Shown here: positions 45,011-55,013 of the stretch, in pieces
Layout: each line of letters begins with the position of its first letter
Numbering within the stretch: the stretch's first letter is position 1
Source: Hydrangea macrophylla
Lineage: Eukaryota > Streptophyta > Magnoliopsida > Cornales > Hydrangeaceae
Length of the DNA stretch: 64,000 bases
Direction: 5' to 3'
NCBI GenBank assembly: GCA_033977485.1
Contig: CM066987.1
Coordinates: 50,595,033-50,659,032 of the forward strand
The notes under the pieces: generated by a model
What the model saw: the letters and a program-made list of their open reading frames with translations, nothing else
What the model was told of the DNA's origin: nothing
The model's database searches: none
Program-made: the position numbers and the translations under genes

Positions 45011-45026
45011 ATCTGTTGTAGTGTGC

Positions 45027-45568
45027 ATGTAGTCATGTCCATGAACCCCATGGATAGAGAGACAGACTGTGTATGTGTGCATTTTTGGTGACAACAGGTT
45101 AGATGTTCACAGATCAAGGAAGAGACGTGGACAAGCCATAGTGATGATCAGTTAAAAAAAATCAGAAAAAAAGAAGTTTTTATGTTTGTATATTTTGATC
45201 CATAAAAAATTTGGAAAATTTTGACTAAAGTTCTTCATTCAAAAGTACATTTTATTTTGTGTGTTTCTGTTGTGACAACAGGTTACAGGTTTAAGGCTCA
45301 AGGAAGAGTTGAAGACAAGCCAATGATGACAAGGGTCGGCCAACAAGAACTAAGAAAGGAATTAGGATTTTTTTTGTTTCGATATTTTGATCCATAAAAA
45401 AATTGCAAAATGAAAAAGTGGTTGTACATTCAAAAGTTTAATTATATAATTTTTGTTCTATATTTTTTGTAGTAATTCTTAATTGAATTGAATTTTTGTT
45501 TTTCCAACTACTTTAATGGTAACAGTAAGATTGTATATTGCATTTTTTATACTTAGCAAAAAAAAAAT
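45027..45568. other. intergenic, no gene seen
   Basis: Two diverged direct copies of a ~170-bp stretch with GACAACAGGTTA, CAAGGAAGAG and GATATTTTGATCCATAAAAAA (about 45090-45240 and 45270-45410). No ORF. Confidence 0.5.
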
Positions 45569-45570
45569 TA

Positions 45571-45820
45571 CTCAATCCGTCCCATTTTATGTGTCCTTTT
45601 TGGGAATCCAACTATTTAAGGGATAAAAAGAATCTACACCTACTTTCCACAATTGCCCATAATCATTGCACTATCTTTTTTTTGTTTGTTTTGGTGTTAA
45701 TTGCAAGGAAGGGTAGTTTGGGAAACTAAGTAAAAATTGCATACCAAATTAGGAAATTGTACAACAATTTTGGGACATCCCAAAAAAGAAAGAGGGACAC
45801 ATAAAATAGGACGAAAGGAG
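45571..45820. mobile_element. Stowaway-like MITE
   Basis: Ends CTCAATCCGTCCCA and, reversed, CTCCTTTCGTCCTA, flanked by TA on both sides. 250 bp, no ORF. Related to 41139-41388 (shared TCTACACCTACTTTCCACAA). Confidence 0.75.
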
Positions 45821-46014
45821 TAACATTTGAATTGTAATCTAAAATTTGACTATGAGTGTTTTTGTGCTTGATATATAAGCTGTGTGCAAAATCATACACT
45901 AATCACCAACTATTGATGTGCTCTTTATCAAGGGTTGAACGCAAAAACCCCAAAATGATCACATTCAATAAAGGACATAAACAACATATGTGATTTTCCC
46001 AAACCGGATACGCC

Positions 46015-46192
46015 ACCACCAATGAGATAACAAACAGGGGCAGACCTACACTGGGGGCTGCTCCCACTCACCCCCCCCCCCCCCCCCCCCTCCCCAAAGA
46101 AGTTTTTGAAAGCCACCACCAATGAGATAACAAACAGGGGGCAGACCTACACTGGGGGCTGCTCCCCCCCCCCCCCCCCCCCCCAAAGAAGT
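46015..46192. repeat. tandem duplication with C-runs
   Basis: Two ~88-bp copies of ACCACCAATGAGATAACAAA ... GCAGACCTACACTGGGGGCTG, each ending in a run of 17 or more C. The ORFs read across the G/C runs are artefacts of the repeat. Copy number and run length may be affected by assembly. Confidence 0.7.
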
Positions 46193-46456
46193 TTTTGAAC
46201 CCTCTAATATAGATATAGACACTAGCATATCTCTAGCCACTAACATGACTTTTACTCTACTCTGGCTATCCTAACCTAATTTATCCAAGACATGGCTCAT
46301 TTTTCTCAAAAAAGAGAAGACAATATTTCTCCGCATACCCACTTTCTCTTTTTTTTGGATGGGAAAAAAAAAAAAAACCACAAGTGATCGAATATATTAC
46401 ATAATTTTTTACCCTAGTTATATGAAATTTGTTTGCTATGAAGAAGTTAGTTTGTG

Positions 46457-49187
46457 ATTTGTTTTGTTTTGTTTTGTTTTGTCTTTTACTTTGATATTTG
46501 TGTGGCAGTATGTATTAAGCTTTAAATATATCAGATTGCTTTACACATTATGCATGAGATGTTATTAATATTTGACATGTGGATTATTAACATAAGTGAA
46601 AAGTTGTAAATATAAATAACTAATTAAGCATATAACACAAATTTTTCGTAAAAGAATTGCGGAAGAGATTAGTTTGTACAAAAAAACCATACTGAATTAT
46701 ACTATTTCTACAAAAAAAAATTCGGGTAGGAAGCGCTACCTTCGAACCCCCATGTCACAGCCCGGTCCCACAATAGCGGAACCGGAGCCCGTGGCACGCC
46801 ACCGAGGCTAAACCAATTCATTAACATTCCCAAAATTAGGTTTGAAGAACACACGCAGCGGAAAACAAAACGCAATTTAAAACCAGAGGTTCAGTCGACT
46901 GCTCAGTCGACGGAGGAAGGCAGGGAATTTAATAGCAATTCCAGTCGACTGAGGCTAGGGGGTCCAGTCGACTGAGGTGGGGTCCAGTCGACTGCTTTTA
47001 CTAAAATAAGAAGCAGTAGCTAGCAAACACAGGGGTTCAGTCGACTGAACACAGGACCAGTCGACTGCTCCCCTGACAGCAGCCCAATCTGCAGAATTTC
47101 AAGTTGAAAAGTTTCCTAACTTCAACCAAGGATCAAACACACATTTCCAAAGGCACTCCAAAGTAATTATAGCTGTATTAAAACATTACCAAACATAATT
47201 ACAACATGTTATAGTCCATTACAACGTTCTAGATCCATTCTATCATACGAAATTAAACATAAGTTAAAACAATAAAAATTCTTATTACAACATCCTATTG
47301 TCCCAAAACTACAAGATTTACATTTCAAGTTGCCTCCCAAACTAAACTCCCAATCCCCGTGCTCACTTCTGCGATTCCTCGCCAGCATTAACACCTGCAA
47401 TGGTTATTTGAATAACCACATATATTTCGATTTGTTTAAGCTAATGCTTAGTGAATAAAACAACATATGCACATGAATGATAAACATGTCCGCATTCACA
47501 TTTCTACATTTCATACTAGTCGCCGGAGACTCACGTGCCCGTCCATACTCCCAATCCGCGACTCCTCGCCAATAAGTCCATGCGAAAGGGTAAGACCCAC
47601 GATTCTTCTCTTCAATCGTGCGACCTTAATGCCTATATCGGCTCCACAAAATGGCACGGTGACCATGTGCTCCTTCTGACCCAAATAAGCAACTTAACAT
47701 GCTCAAATACATATCACCATGCTCGCGGAAATCAAAACATATCACCGTGCTATTGAGCCTACTTATCAATATAAATGCCCAATATATCAGATTGCTTTAC
47801 ACATTATGCATGAGATGTTATTAATATAAATGCCCAATATATCAGATTGCTTTTCACTTTGTTTTGTTTTGTTTTGTTTTGTCTTTTACTTTGATATTTG
47901 TGTGGCAGTATGTATTAAGCTTTAAATATATCAGATTGCTTTACACATTATGCATGAGATGTTATTAATATTTGACATGTGGATTATTAACATAAGTGAA
48001 AAGTTGTAAATATAAATAACTAATTAAGCATATAACACAAATTTTTCGTAAAAGAATTGCGGAAGAGATTAGTTTGTACAAAAAAACCATACTGAATTAT
48101 ACTATTTCTACAAAAAAAAATTCGAGTAGGAAGCGCTACCTTCGAACCCCCATGTCACAGCCCGGTCCCACAATAGCGGAACCGGAGCCCATGGCACGCC
48201 ACCGAGGCTAAACCAATTCATTAACGTTCCCAAAATTAGGTTTGAAGAACACACGCAGCGGAAAACAAAACGCAATTTAAAACCAGAGGTTCAGTCGACT
48301 GCTCAGTCGACGGAGGAAGGCAGGGAATTTAATAGCAATTCCAGTCGACTGAGGCTAGGGGGTCCAGTCGACTGAGGTGGGGTCCAGTCGACTGCTTTTA
48401 CTAAAATAAGAAGCAGTAGTTAGCAAACACAGGGGTTCAGTCGACTGAACACAGGACCAGTCGACTGCTCCCCTGACAGCAGCCCAATCTGCAGAATTTC
48501 AAGTTGAAAAGTTTCCTAACTTCAACCAAGGATCAAACACACATTTCCAAAGGCACTCCAAAGTAATTATAGCTGTATTAAAACATTACCAAACATAATT
48601 ACAACATGTTATAGTCCATTACAACGTTCTAGATCCATTCTATCATACGAAATTAAACATAAGTTAAAACAATAAAAATTCTTATTACAACATCCTATTG
48701 TCCCAAAACTACAAGATTTACATTTCAAGTTGCCTCCCAAACTAAACTCCCAATCCCCGTGCTCACTTCTGCGATTCCTCGCCAGCATTAACACCTGCAA
48801 TGGTTATTTGAATAACCACATATATTTCGATTTGTGTAAGCTAATGCTTAGTGAATAAAACAACATTTGCACATGAATGATAAACATGTCCGCATTCACA
48901 TTTCTACATTTCATACTAGTCGCCGGAGACTCACGTGCCCGTCCATACTCCCAATCCGCGACTCCTCGCCAATAAGTCCATGCGAAAGGGTAAGACCCAC
49001 GATTCTTCTCTTCAATCGTGCGACCTTAATGCCTATATCGGCTCCACAAAATGGCACGGTGACCACGTGCTCCTTCTGACCCAAATAAGTAACTTAACAT
49101 GCTCAAATACATATCACCATGCTCGCGGAAATCAAAACATATCACCGTGCTATTGAGCCTACTTATCAATATAAATGCCCAATATGA
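46457..49187. repeat. ~1.4-kb tandem duplication of insertion flank plus partial LTR
   Basis: Flank (46457-46752) and the first ~1030 bp of the chromovirus LTR (46753-47785) recur at 47865-49187, offset 1400 bp. The junction 47786-47865 alternates short pieces of flank (ATCAGATTGCTT) and LTR (ATAAATGCCCAATAT). The second copy continues into the complete LTR, so the first is the derived partial copy. Confidence 0.88.
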
Positions 49188-50174
49188 ACTACACAATATA
49201 TATCTAAGAATTTATACATGCTATTCAAACATAACATGAATACATGCCAAGAAATCATTCCAAAACATAGTTGAATCACTCACCTCCAAATAACGCTCCT
49301 ATAATTCAATCTGAAGAAAACCCGTGCACAAAGAACGTGCAGAAGTCCGTCTAGTACAATTCCTATGGATCAGAATTCTATTTATCAACTTTTATGAAAA
49401 ATTCTAGAAAATGACTTTTCGGAAAACTTAGCCAAACAGGCCCTAATAGGTATCAAAACGAAGCTCTTACCTCGAGGAGCTCGAATATGAAATCTGGGAG
49501 AAAACAAACTGACGGAAGGTCGTCGTTTGGCGTCGCAAAGCTCTAAGCTCCTAAATCTCCCTCTAGCCCCCTTTTGGCCTCCTTTCTTGAACTTAGGTTA
49601 AGAGTTGTGAAATATCTCAACTCATCTCTATCTATATATAGGCAAAACTATTGGGAATTACGTTTACCTCCCCACGAGTTTTCCAAACTCCTAATTAGTC
49701 TCTGAAACTTTCTATACAGCTTATTCATAGCTTTACGAGTGAAACTTCGAAATTATAAAAGTTTTCGACTAAGTTTCGTTTGGTCGCTAAAACGCGAATT
49801 TCTACATGACGTTTTCGAAGTTGCTAATTAGCCTACCAAATTAATAGCGTGTTCATTCGTCCTCACCAGGATGCTAAATCTAACAACAGAAATAAATTCT
49901 AAGCCAGAAAATAATACAGATATTAAAATACACAGGTAAACATCTATTTTCAGATAAACATTTAAAATGTTCCACAGTGACCGTCTCATACTCGGAGAGA
50001 CTTCACAAACAATAAATCATCAATCACAATAGTTTCAAAGGGTTCTCTAATACAGACACCCAAATCAACTCGTGAGTCAAAACTCACTCAACCATGTGTC
50101 ATAAGACACGCCACATCACATTATCATGCATGACAATGTAATGGAAATGACATAACACAAATGCGGGTGTTATA
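48153..50174 (-). repeat. 3' LTR of the chromovirus
   Basis: Plus-strand edges TGTCACAGCCCGG and GGGTGTTATA. Read on the minus strand it starts TATAACACCC rather than the usual TGTAACACCC, in both LTRs. Contains six CAGTCGACTG palindromes (48291-48470) and a TATA box. ORFs in it recur in all LTR copies and have no domain. Confidence 0.93.
49632..49641 (-). promoter_or_regulatory. TATA box in 3' LTR (and 56493-56502 in 5' LTR)
   Basis: Minus-strand CTATATATAG. The 5' LTR copy would start genomic transcription leftwards. Confidence 0.6.
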
Positions 50175-50177
50175 ATA

Positions 50178-50193
50178 CTCTCCCCCTTAAAAG
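50178..50193 (-). other. polypurine tract
   Basis: Minus-strand CTTTTAAGGGGGAGAG, immediately before the 3' LTR start. It primes plus-strand DNA in this family. Confidence 0.8.
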
Positions 50194-50216
50194 AAGTTTG
50201 TCCCCAAACTTATACC

Positions 50217-51962
50217 TCAAGTCTCGAAAAGGTGCGGATACTGAGTACGCATCTCATCTTCTATCTCCCACGTCATCTCTTCCGTAGTTTGGCTACGCCA
50301 TAACACCTTCACTTTCGATATTACTTTATGTGGTAAGACTTGATCCTTCCGATCCAAGATCTCTACCGGATACGCAACATACGTTAAATCACTCTGAATC
50401 TCATTCGGCGTCGGAGTCATCACTTGATCTCTATCCTCCGCTAAGTGTTTACGTAGCAATGATACATGAAACACGTTATGCACTTGAGCATACTCACTTG
50501 GCAAATTCAAACAATAAGCTACGGGTCCAACCTTTCCAATGATTTCAAAAGGTCCCACGTACCTCGGGTTGAGTTTCCCGTATCTACCAAATCTGGTTAT
50601 TCCCTTTGAAGGTGACACCTTCAAAAACACCAAGTCTCCTACATCGAATTCCAACGGCCGTCTGCGCTTGTCGGCATAACTCTTATACCTACTCTGGGCT
50701 GTCAGTAACCATTGTCTAATTACCTTTATCTTATCCGTCGTCTCTTGTACAATTTTCGGCCCTTTAATCTGTCTTTCTCCGACTTCCATCCAACTAATCG
50801 GTGAACGACATACACGACCATATAAAGCTTCATAAGGAGCCATCCCAATACTCGACTGAAAACTATTGTTATATGCAAACTCAATCAACGGCAAATGGTC
50901 TTCCCAATCACCTTGAAAATCAAGTACATATAGCCTAAGCATGTCTTCCAAAATCTGGATTACTCTCTCTGATTGACCATCGGTCTGAGGATGAAAAGCT
51001 GTACTAAAGTACAATTTGGTACCCATTGCTTCTTGCAAGGCTTTCCAAAACTTCGATGTAAAACTACTATCCCTGTCCGAAACGATAGAAACTGGAATAC
51101 CATGTAGTCTCACAATTTCGCGAATATACAACTTAGCTAACGTCATCAGCTTAGTCGTTCGAAGTGGTAGGAAGTGCGACGACTTCGTCAAACGATCAAC
51201 AATCACCCAAATAATAGTGTTCGATCTCTTCGACCTCGGAAACCCACTAACAAAATCCATTGTTATGTGCTCCCATTTCCACTCGGCTATCGGTAACGGT
51301 TGTAACAATCCCGAAGGTACTTGGCGTTCGGCCTTTATTTGTTGACAACTAGTACACCGTGAAACATAACGTGCTATTTCTCTTTTCATTCCCGACCACC
51401 AATAAACATGTCTCAAGTCTCTATACATCTTGGTGCTTCCCGGATGAACGGTATACTTCATGTTGTGTGCTTCCTCTAGGATGTTCCGTTTCAACTCTTT
51501 CTCACTAGGTACACAAATTCTACCCCTCAATCTCAACACATTGTTCTCAAACGTGAATCCCGGTTGTTTGCCCATTGGAATCTTATCACAAATCTTCTTT
51601 AAAGCCATGTCTTGAAGTTGTTTCTCCGTGATCTCGTGAATCAAGAGTGGTTGTGCCACAATCGTAGACATCAATCCACCTTCAATCCTCGGAATCACCT
51701 CAAGCTCCATATTCTCCATATCTCGTATCAATTCTTTTTGAGAAGTCAAATCTGATGCGGTGTTAGTTGGTACCTTACGACTAAGAGCATCGGCGACAAC
51801 ATTCGCCTTGCCCGGATGATACTGAATTGACAAGTCATAGTCCTTCATCAACTCTAACCATCTCCTTTGCCTCATGTTCAAATCTCGTTGTGTAAATAGG
51901 TACTTCAAACTCTTATGATCCGTATAAATCTTACATTTTTTTCGTATAGATAATGACGCCAA
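50217..51962 (-). pseudogene. RNase H end, integrase and chromodomain of the chromovirus
   Basis: Long open stretch (581 codons). Starts within RNase H ([28 protein letters not shown]). Integrase zinc domain: [17 protein letters not shown] and CTSCQQIK. Catalytic core: [11 protein letters not shown] (Asp), [14 protein letters not shown] (Asp), [20 protein letters not shown] (Glu). Then [10 protein letters not shown] and the [16 protein letters not shown] motif. The end ([32 protein letters not shown]) is a chromodomain-like tail that targets integration to chromatin in this clade. It lies out of frame with the upstream RNase H because of a one-base change in an A-run at 51936-51942, but is itself uninterrupted. 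Confidence 0.92.
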
Positions 51963-52177
51963 ATCTTCAATGCAAAAATCACGGCGGCCAATTCTAGATC
52001 ATGTGTTGGATAATTCTTCTCGTGCGGTCTAAGTTGTCTCGACGCATACGCAATGACTTTATCACCTTGCATAAGAACGCAACCTAGACCTCTATATGAA
52101 GCATCACTGTAAATAATAAATCCTTCAGTCCCTGACGGAACGGCTAATATTGGTGCTTTCACTAGTCGACCCTTCAA
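51905..52177 (-). pseudogene. N-terminal part of RNase H (chromovirus)
   Basis: Contains [19 protein letters not shown] and [38 protein letters not shown] split here as two landmarks, with the catalytic Asp in YSDAS and Glu in DLELAA. In the gag-RT frame; the frame is lost near 51940 in a T7 run. A TGA at about 52206-52208 separates it from RT, at a position where relatives have Trp. Confidence 0.85.
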
Positions 52178-52207
52178 CTCTTGGAAACTTTCTTCACATT
52201 CTGGACT

Positions 52208-52936
52208 TCAAACAAAAGCAATATCTTTCCTCATTAACTGTGTCATCGGCATTGCTATACGCGAAAAGTCTTTTACAAATCTCCGATAATACCCAGCTAA
52301 TCCTAGGAAACTTCTGATGTCTGTCACATTCGTTGGTCTCACCCAGTTGGTAACTGCTTCTATCTTCTGAGGGTCTACAGAAATTCCCTTTGCCGACACT
52401 ATATGTCCAAGAAAAGCTATCTCGGTCAACCAAAACTCACACTTCTTCAATTTACCGAATAATCTCTTTTCACGCAATCGTTGTAAAGCTAATCGCAAAT
52501 GATGCTTGTGATCTTCAACGCTTTTGGAGTAGATTAGGATGTAATCTATGAACACGATAACGAACTCATCTAAATAATCCTTGAAAACTCGGTTCATCAA
52601 GTCCATGAAAGCAGCTGGTGCATTAGTCACTCCAAACGGCATAACCAAAAATTCAAAGTGACCATATCGAGTCCTAAAAGCTGTCTTCTCAACATCTTCC
52701 TCTTTGACTTTCAATTGATGGTAACCGGATCTCAAATCGATCTTTGAAAATACTTGAGCCCCTTGTAACTGATCAAACAAGTCATCTATTCGCGGCAACG
52801 GATACTTGTTCTTGACAGTCAACTTATTCAACTCTCGGTAGTCGATGCACATACGCATTGTTCCATCTTTCTTCTTCACAAACAAGACTGGAGCTCCCCA
52901 CGGCGAAACACTCGGTCGGATAAAACCCTTCTCCAA
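52208..52936 (-). pseudogene. reverse transcriptase (chromovirus), active site altered
   Basis: Landmarks: [20 protein letters not shown] (residues 18-36), [11 protein letters not shown] (first Asp, 67), [18 protein letters not shown] (98-115), and FIDYILIYS (129-137). The last should carry two Asp; the second is Tyr (52541-52543), so polymerase activity is expected to be lost. Then GHIVSAKGI and [18 protein letters not shown] stop at about 52949 separates it from the upstream part, in the same frame. Confidence 0.9.
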
Positions 52937-52945
52937 CAGTTCTTC

Positions 52946-53653
52946 TTACTGAATTTTCAATTCTTTCAACTCTATCGGTGCCATTCGGTACGGTGCTTTG
53001 GATACCGGTTGTGACCCTGGTACTACTTCTATTGTGAACTCAAGCTCTCTTTTAATCAATGCGTCGGGTAACTCATCGGGAAAAACATCTGGAAATTCTC
53101 GAACTACTGAAATGTCTTCTATTAGTGGTCCAAGAACTCGCGTGTCGATAATTGAACATAAGAAACCCGAACAACCCTTCTTCAACATCTTACTTGCTTG
53201 AATTGCCGATATCAAGTACGGCGGTACGATCACTCCCTTACCCTAAAAAGTAAACTCCTCTCGTCCTGACGGATAGAAACTAACCCGTTTCTGTTCACAA
53301 TCAATTTTGGCTTGATTAACCGACAACCAATCCATACCCAAGATAACATCAAAGTAATTCACTGTCAACGGAATCAAATCAACGCTCAAGACTTTATCAC
53401 CTATCTTGATCTCACATGACTTGAATATCGAAGAAGTAACTAGCGGTTCACTACTAGGCAATGATATACACAAGTCCTATCCTAGCGGTTCTGACTTAAC
53501 AGTTAAATGCTTAACAAAATCACGTGATACGAATGAATGCGTTGAACCAGAATCCATAAGTATACGTGCAGGATACGAACAAATAGGAAGAATACCTGAT
53601 ACGACGGTATCATCCGTATTCCCCGGCCTGAGCTGGAAGTATCGTCCTTGTTG
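52946..53653 (-). pseudogene. protease and protease-RT linker (chromovirus)
   Basis: Reads leftwards from the gag stop. ILMDSGSTHSF (about 53560-53530) is the aspartic protease active site with the D-S-G intact. Further on, NYFDVILGMDWLSVNQAKIDC is the typical second half. 53233-52946 is the linker before RT (FPDVFPDELPD, VPGSQPVSKAPYRMAP). In-frame TAG codons at about 53478 and at 53243-53245 interrupt it. Confidence 0.85.
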
Positions 53654-54784
53654 TTACGCGACTCCTTTCCCTTTATCTACTCGAGGTTCTACCCTTGACC
53701 CGCTTGGCACACTCGATGCCCTGGTACTCATTCCCGGTTGTCTCTTACTCGGACAGTTCTTTGCTATGTGTCCCGGTTGTCCACACTCAAAATATTTTCC
53801 TCTCGTTTTTGGGTTGTAGCTCTTCGTATTCGGAAAGGTATTTGGTGCGGTCGAGTTTGCATTCAAAGGACAATTTCGGGATATGTGTCCTAACTGCTTG
53901 CAGAAGTAACAGGTGCTCAATTGGTAGCAAGTTCCTCTGTGTCGCTGGTTACATGTTGGACACAACGGTCTCAAGTCCCCCATGAACGTACTCCCTCCTT
54001 GGCTACTCATATATGATCCCGAACCTTGCGTAAACGGTTTCTTCGCATTTCCTTGACTCTTACCCCGACTGTCATTTGCTCTCTTCCCTTGTTGCCCTTG
54101 TCGATATCGGTCGGCACTTTTCTCAGCTATACGGGCGGCTTCCTCGACTAGAGAAATGGTCGGGTGTTGCAACATGTCCACACGGCCACGGATATTCTCT
54201 CTAAGCCCTTCCTCAAACTTACGAGCTTTATCCCTATCAGTCGGAACGGTAGTTTTCCCAAATCGTAACAAGGCATTGAAACGAGAAACATACTCACCCA
54301 CGGTCATATCTCCCTGAACCAAACTTGCAAACTCTTGTCGTTTCTGAGTATAAGCAGATTGCGGGAAGAAACGTTTGTTGAATTCTTCCTTAAATGCTTC
54401 CCACGTGGTCGGCTTCCCTTGTTCAAGTACGTTGTTCCACCAGTCCAAGGCTTCACCCATCAACGTATCGGATGCGCATAAAATTTTCTCCTCATCGGTA
54501 CATATTACCTGACGGAAATGTCTTTCCATATCCATCATCCAATGATCGGCCAAGTCTATGTCAACTTGCCCATGATACAATGTCGGTTTTCGCTTATGAA
54601 ACTGTTCCACGATTGTGTGTTGAGGTCGCGGTGCCGATGGTGCATTGACATAACGAATTTCCACTTGTGGAGGCTGAACGTTCATCTGTTCTCTTTCACT
54701 TACCGCTTGTATGAAATTTCCCACCATATTCACTATTTGGTCCATCCGCGAATGCGGTGATAATTCTCTTGGTGGATCAGCCAT
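53654..54784 (-). CDS. gag of the chromovirus
   Basis: 376-residue ORF from ATG 54784. Capsid core: FHKRKPTLYHGQVDIDLADHW split as FHKRKPTLYHG and DIDLADHWMMDMER (residues ~62-90), ALDWWNNVLEQGKPTTWEAF (~111-130), FNKRFFPQSAYTQKRQEF. A basic linker (YRQGQQGKRANDSRGK) precedes three Cys motifs: CPTCNQRHRGTC, CYFCKQLGHISRNC (a full CCHC knuckle) and YFECGQPGHIAKNC, in which the first Cys is Tyr. The TAA at 53654-53656 ends the frame before protease; pol continues in the same frame, so this stop is likely a mutation or a readthrough site. Longest open frame of the element besides integrase. Confidence 0.85.
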   Translation of the reverse strand: MADPPRELSPHSRMDQIVNMVGNFIQAVSEREQMNVQPPQVEIRYVNAPSAPRPQHTIVEQFHKRKPTLYHGQVDIDLADHWMMDMERHFRQVICTDEEKILCASDTLMGEALDWWNNVLEQGKPTTWEAFKEEFNKRFFPQSAYTQKRQEFASLVQGDMTVGEYVSRFNALLRFGKTTVPTDRDKARKFEEGLRENIRGRVDMLQHPTISLVEEAARIAEKSADRYRQGQQGKRANDSRGKSQGNAKKPFTQGSGSYMSSQGGSTFMGDLRPLCPTCNQRHRGTCYQLSTCYFCKQLGHISRNCPLNANSTAPNTFPNTKSYNPKTRGKYFECGQPGHIAKNCPSKRQPGMSTRASSVPSGSRVEPRVDKGKGVA

Positions 54785-54996
54785 AACGTTTCAAATATTT
54801 CCCCTATTGAGTTCAATGCATAATGACCATGCATGCTATGCCACAATATGGATATATGTGCACAGTTCATTACAATCAACAAATGCTAATGCATGAAGCA
54901 TTTCTACAATGATAACCATTATCCTCGCAATTACACATTCCACTCGACGTCACTCAGCATATATAACGTCACTCGTTCCCAAGGCTCTAAACTTAT

Positions 54997-55008
54997 GCTC
55001 TGATACCA
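54997..55008 (-). other. primer-binding site (initiator tRNA-Met type)
   Basis: Minus-strand TGGTATCAGAGC, the classic plant PBS for initiator tRNA-Met, 5 nt from the 5' LTR edge. 54785-54996 is the untranslated leader. Confidence 0.9.
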
Positions 55009-55013
55009 CTAAA

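Larger units (their letters stand above)
36945..45023. mobile_element. CACTA (En/Spm-like) element, 8.1 kb, non-autonomous
   Basis: Starts CACTACAACAAATATGG and ends with the inverted form (CTGTTGTAGTG). Flanked by a perfect 3-bp duplication TGC (36942-36944, 45024-45026). Subterminal regions are full of TTTGTGACGC / GCGTCACAAA palindromes on both sides. The interior holds two satellite arrays and MITEs, and no transposase-like ORF of any length was found, so it depends on a partner for mobility. Confidence 0.93.

Noticed and set aside
45928..46246. Gly-rich ORFs on the minus strand.
   Set aside because: They arise from C-runs in a tandem duplication.
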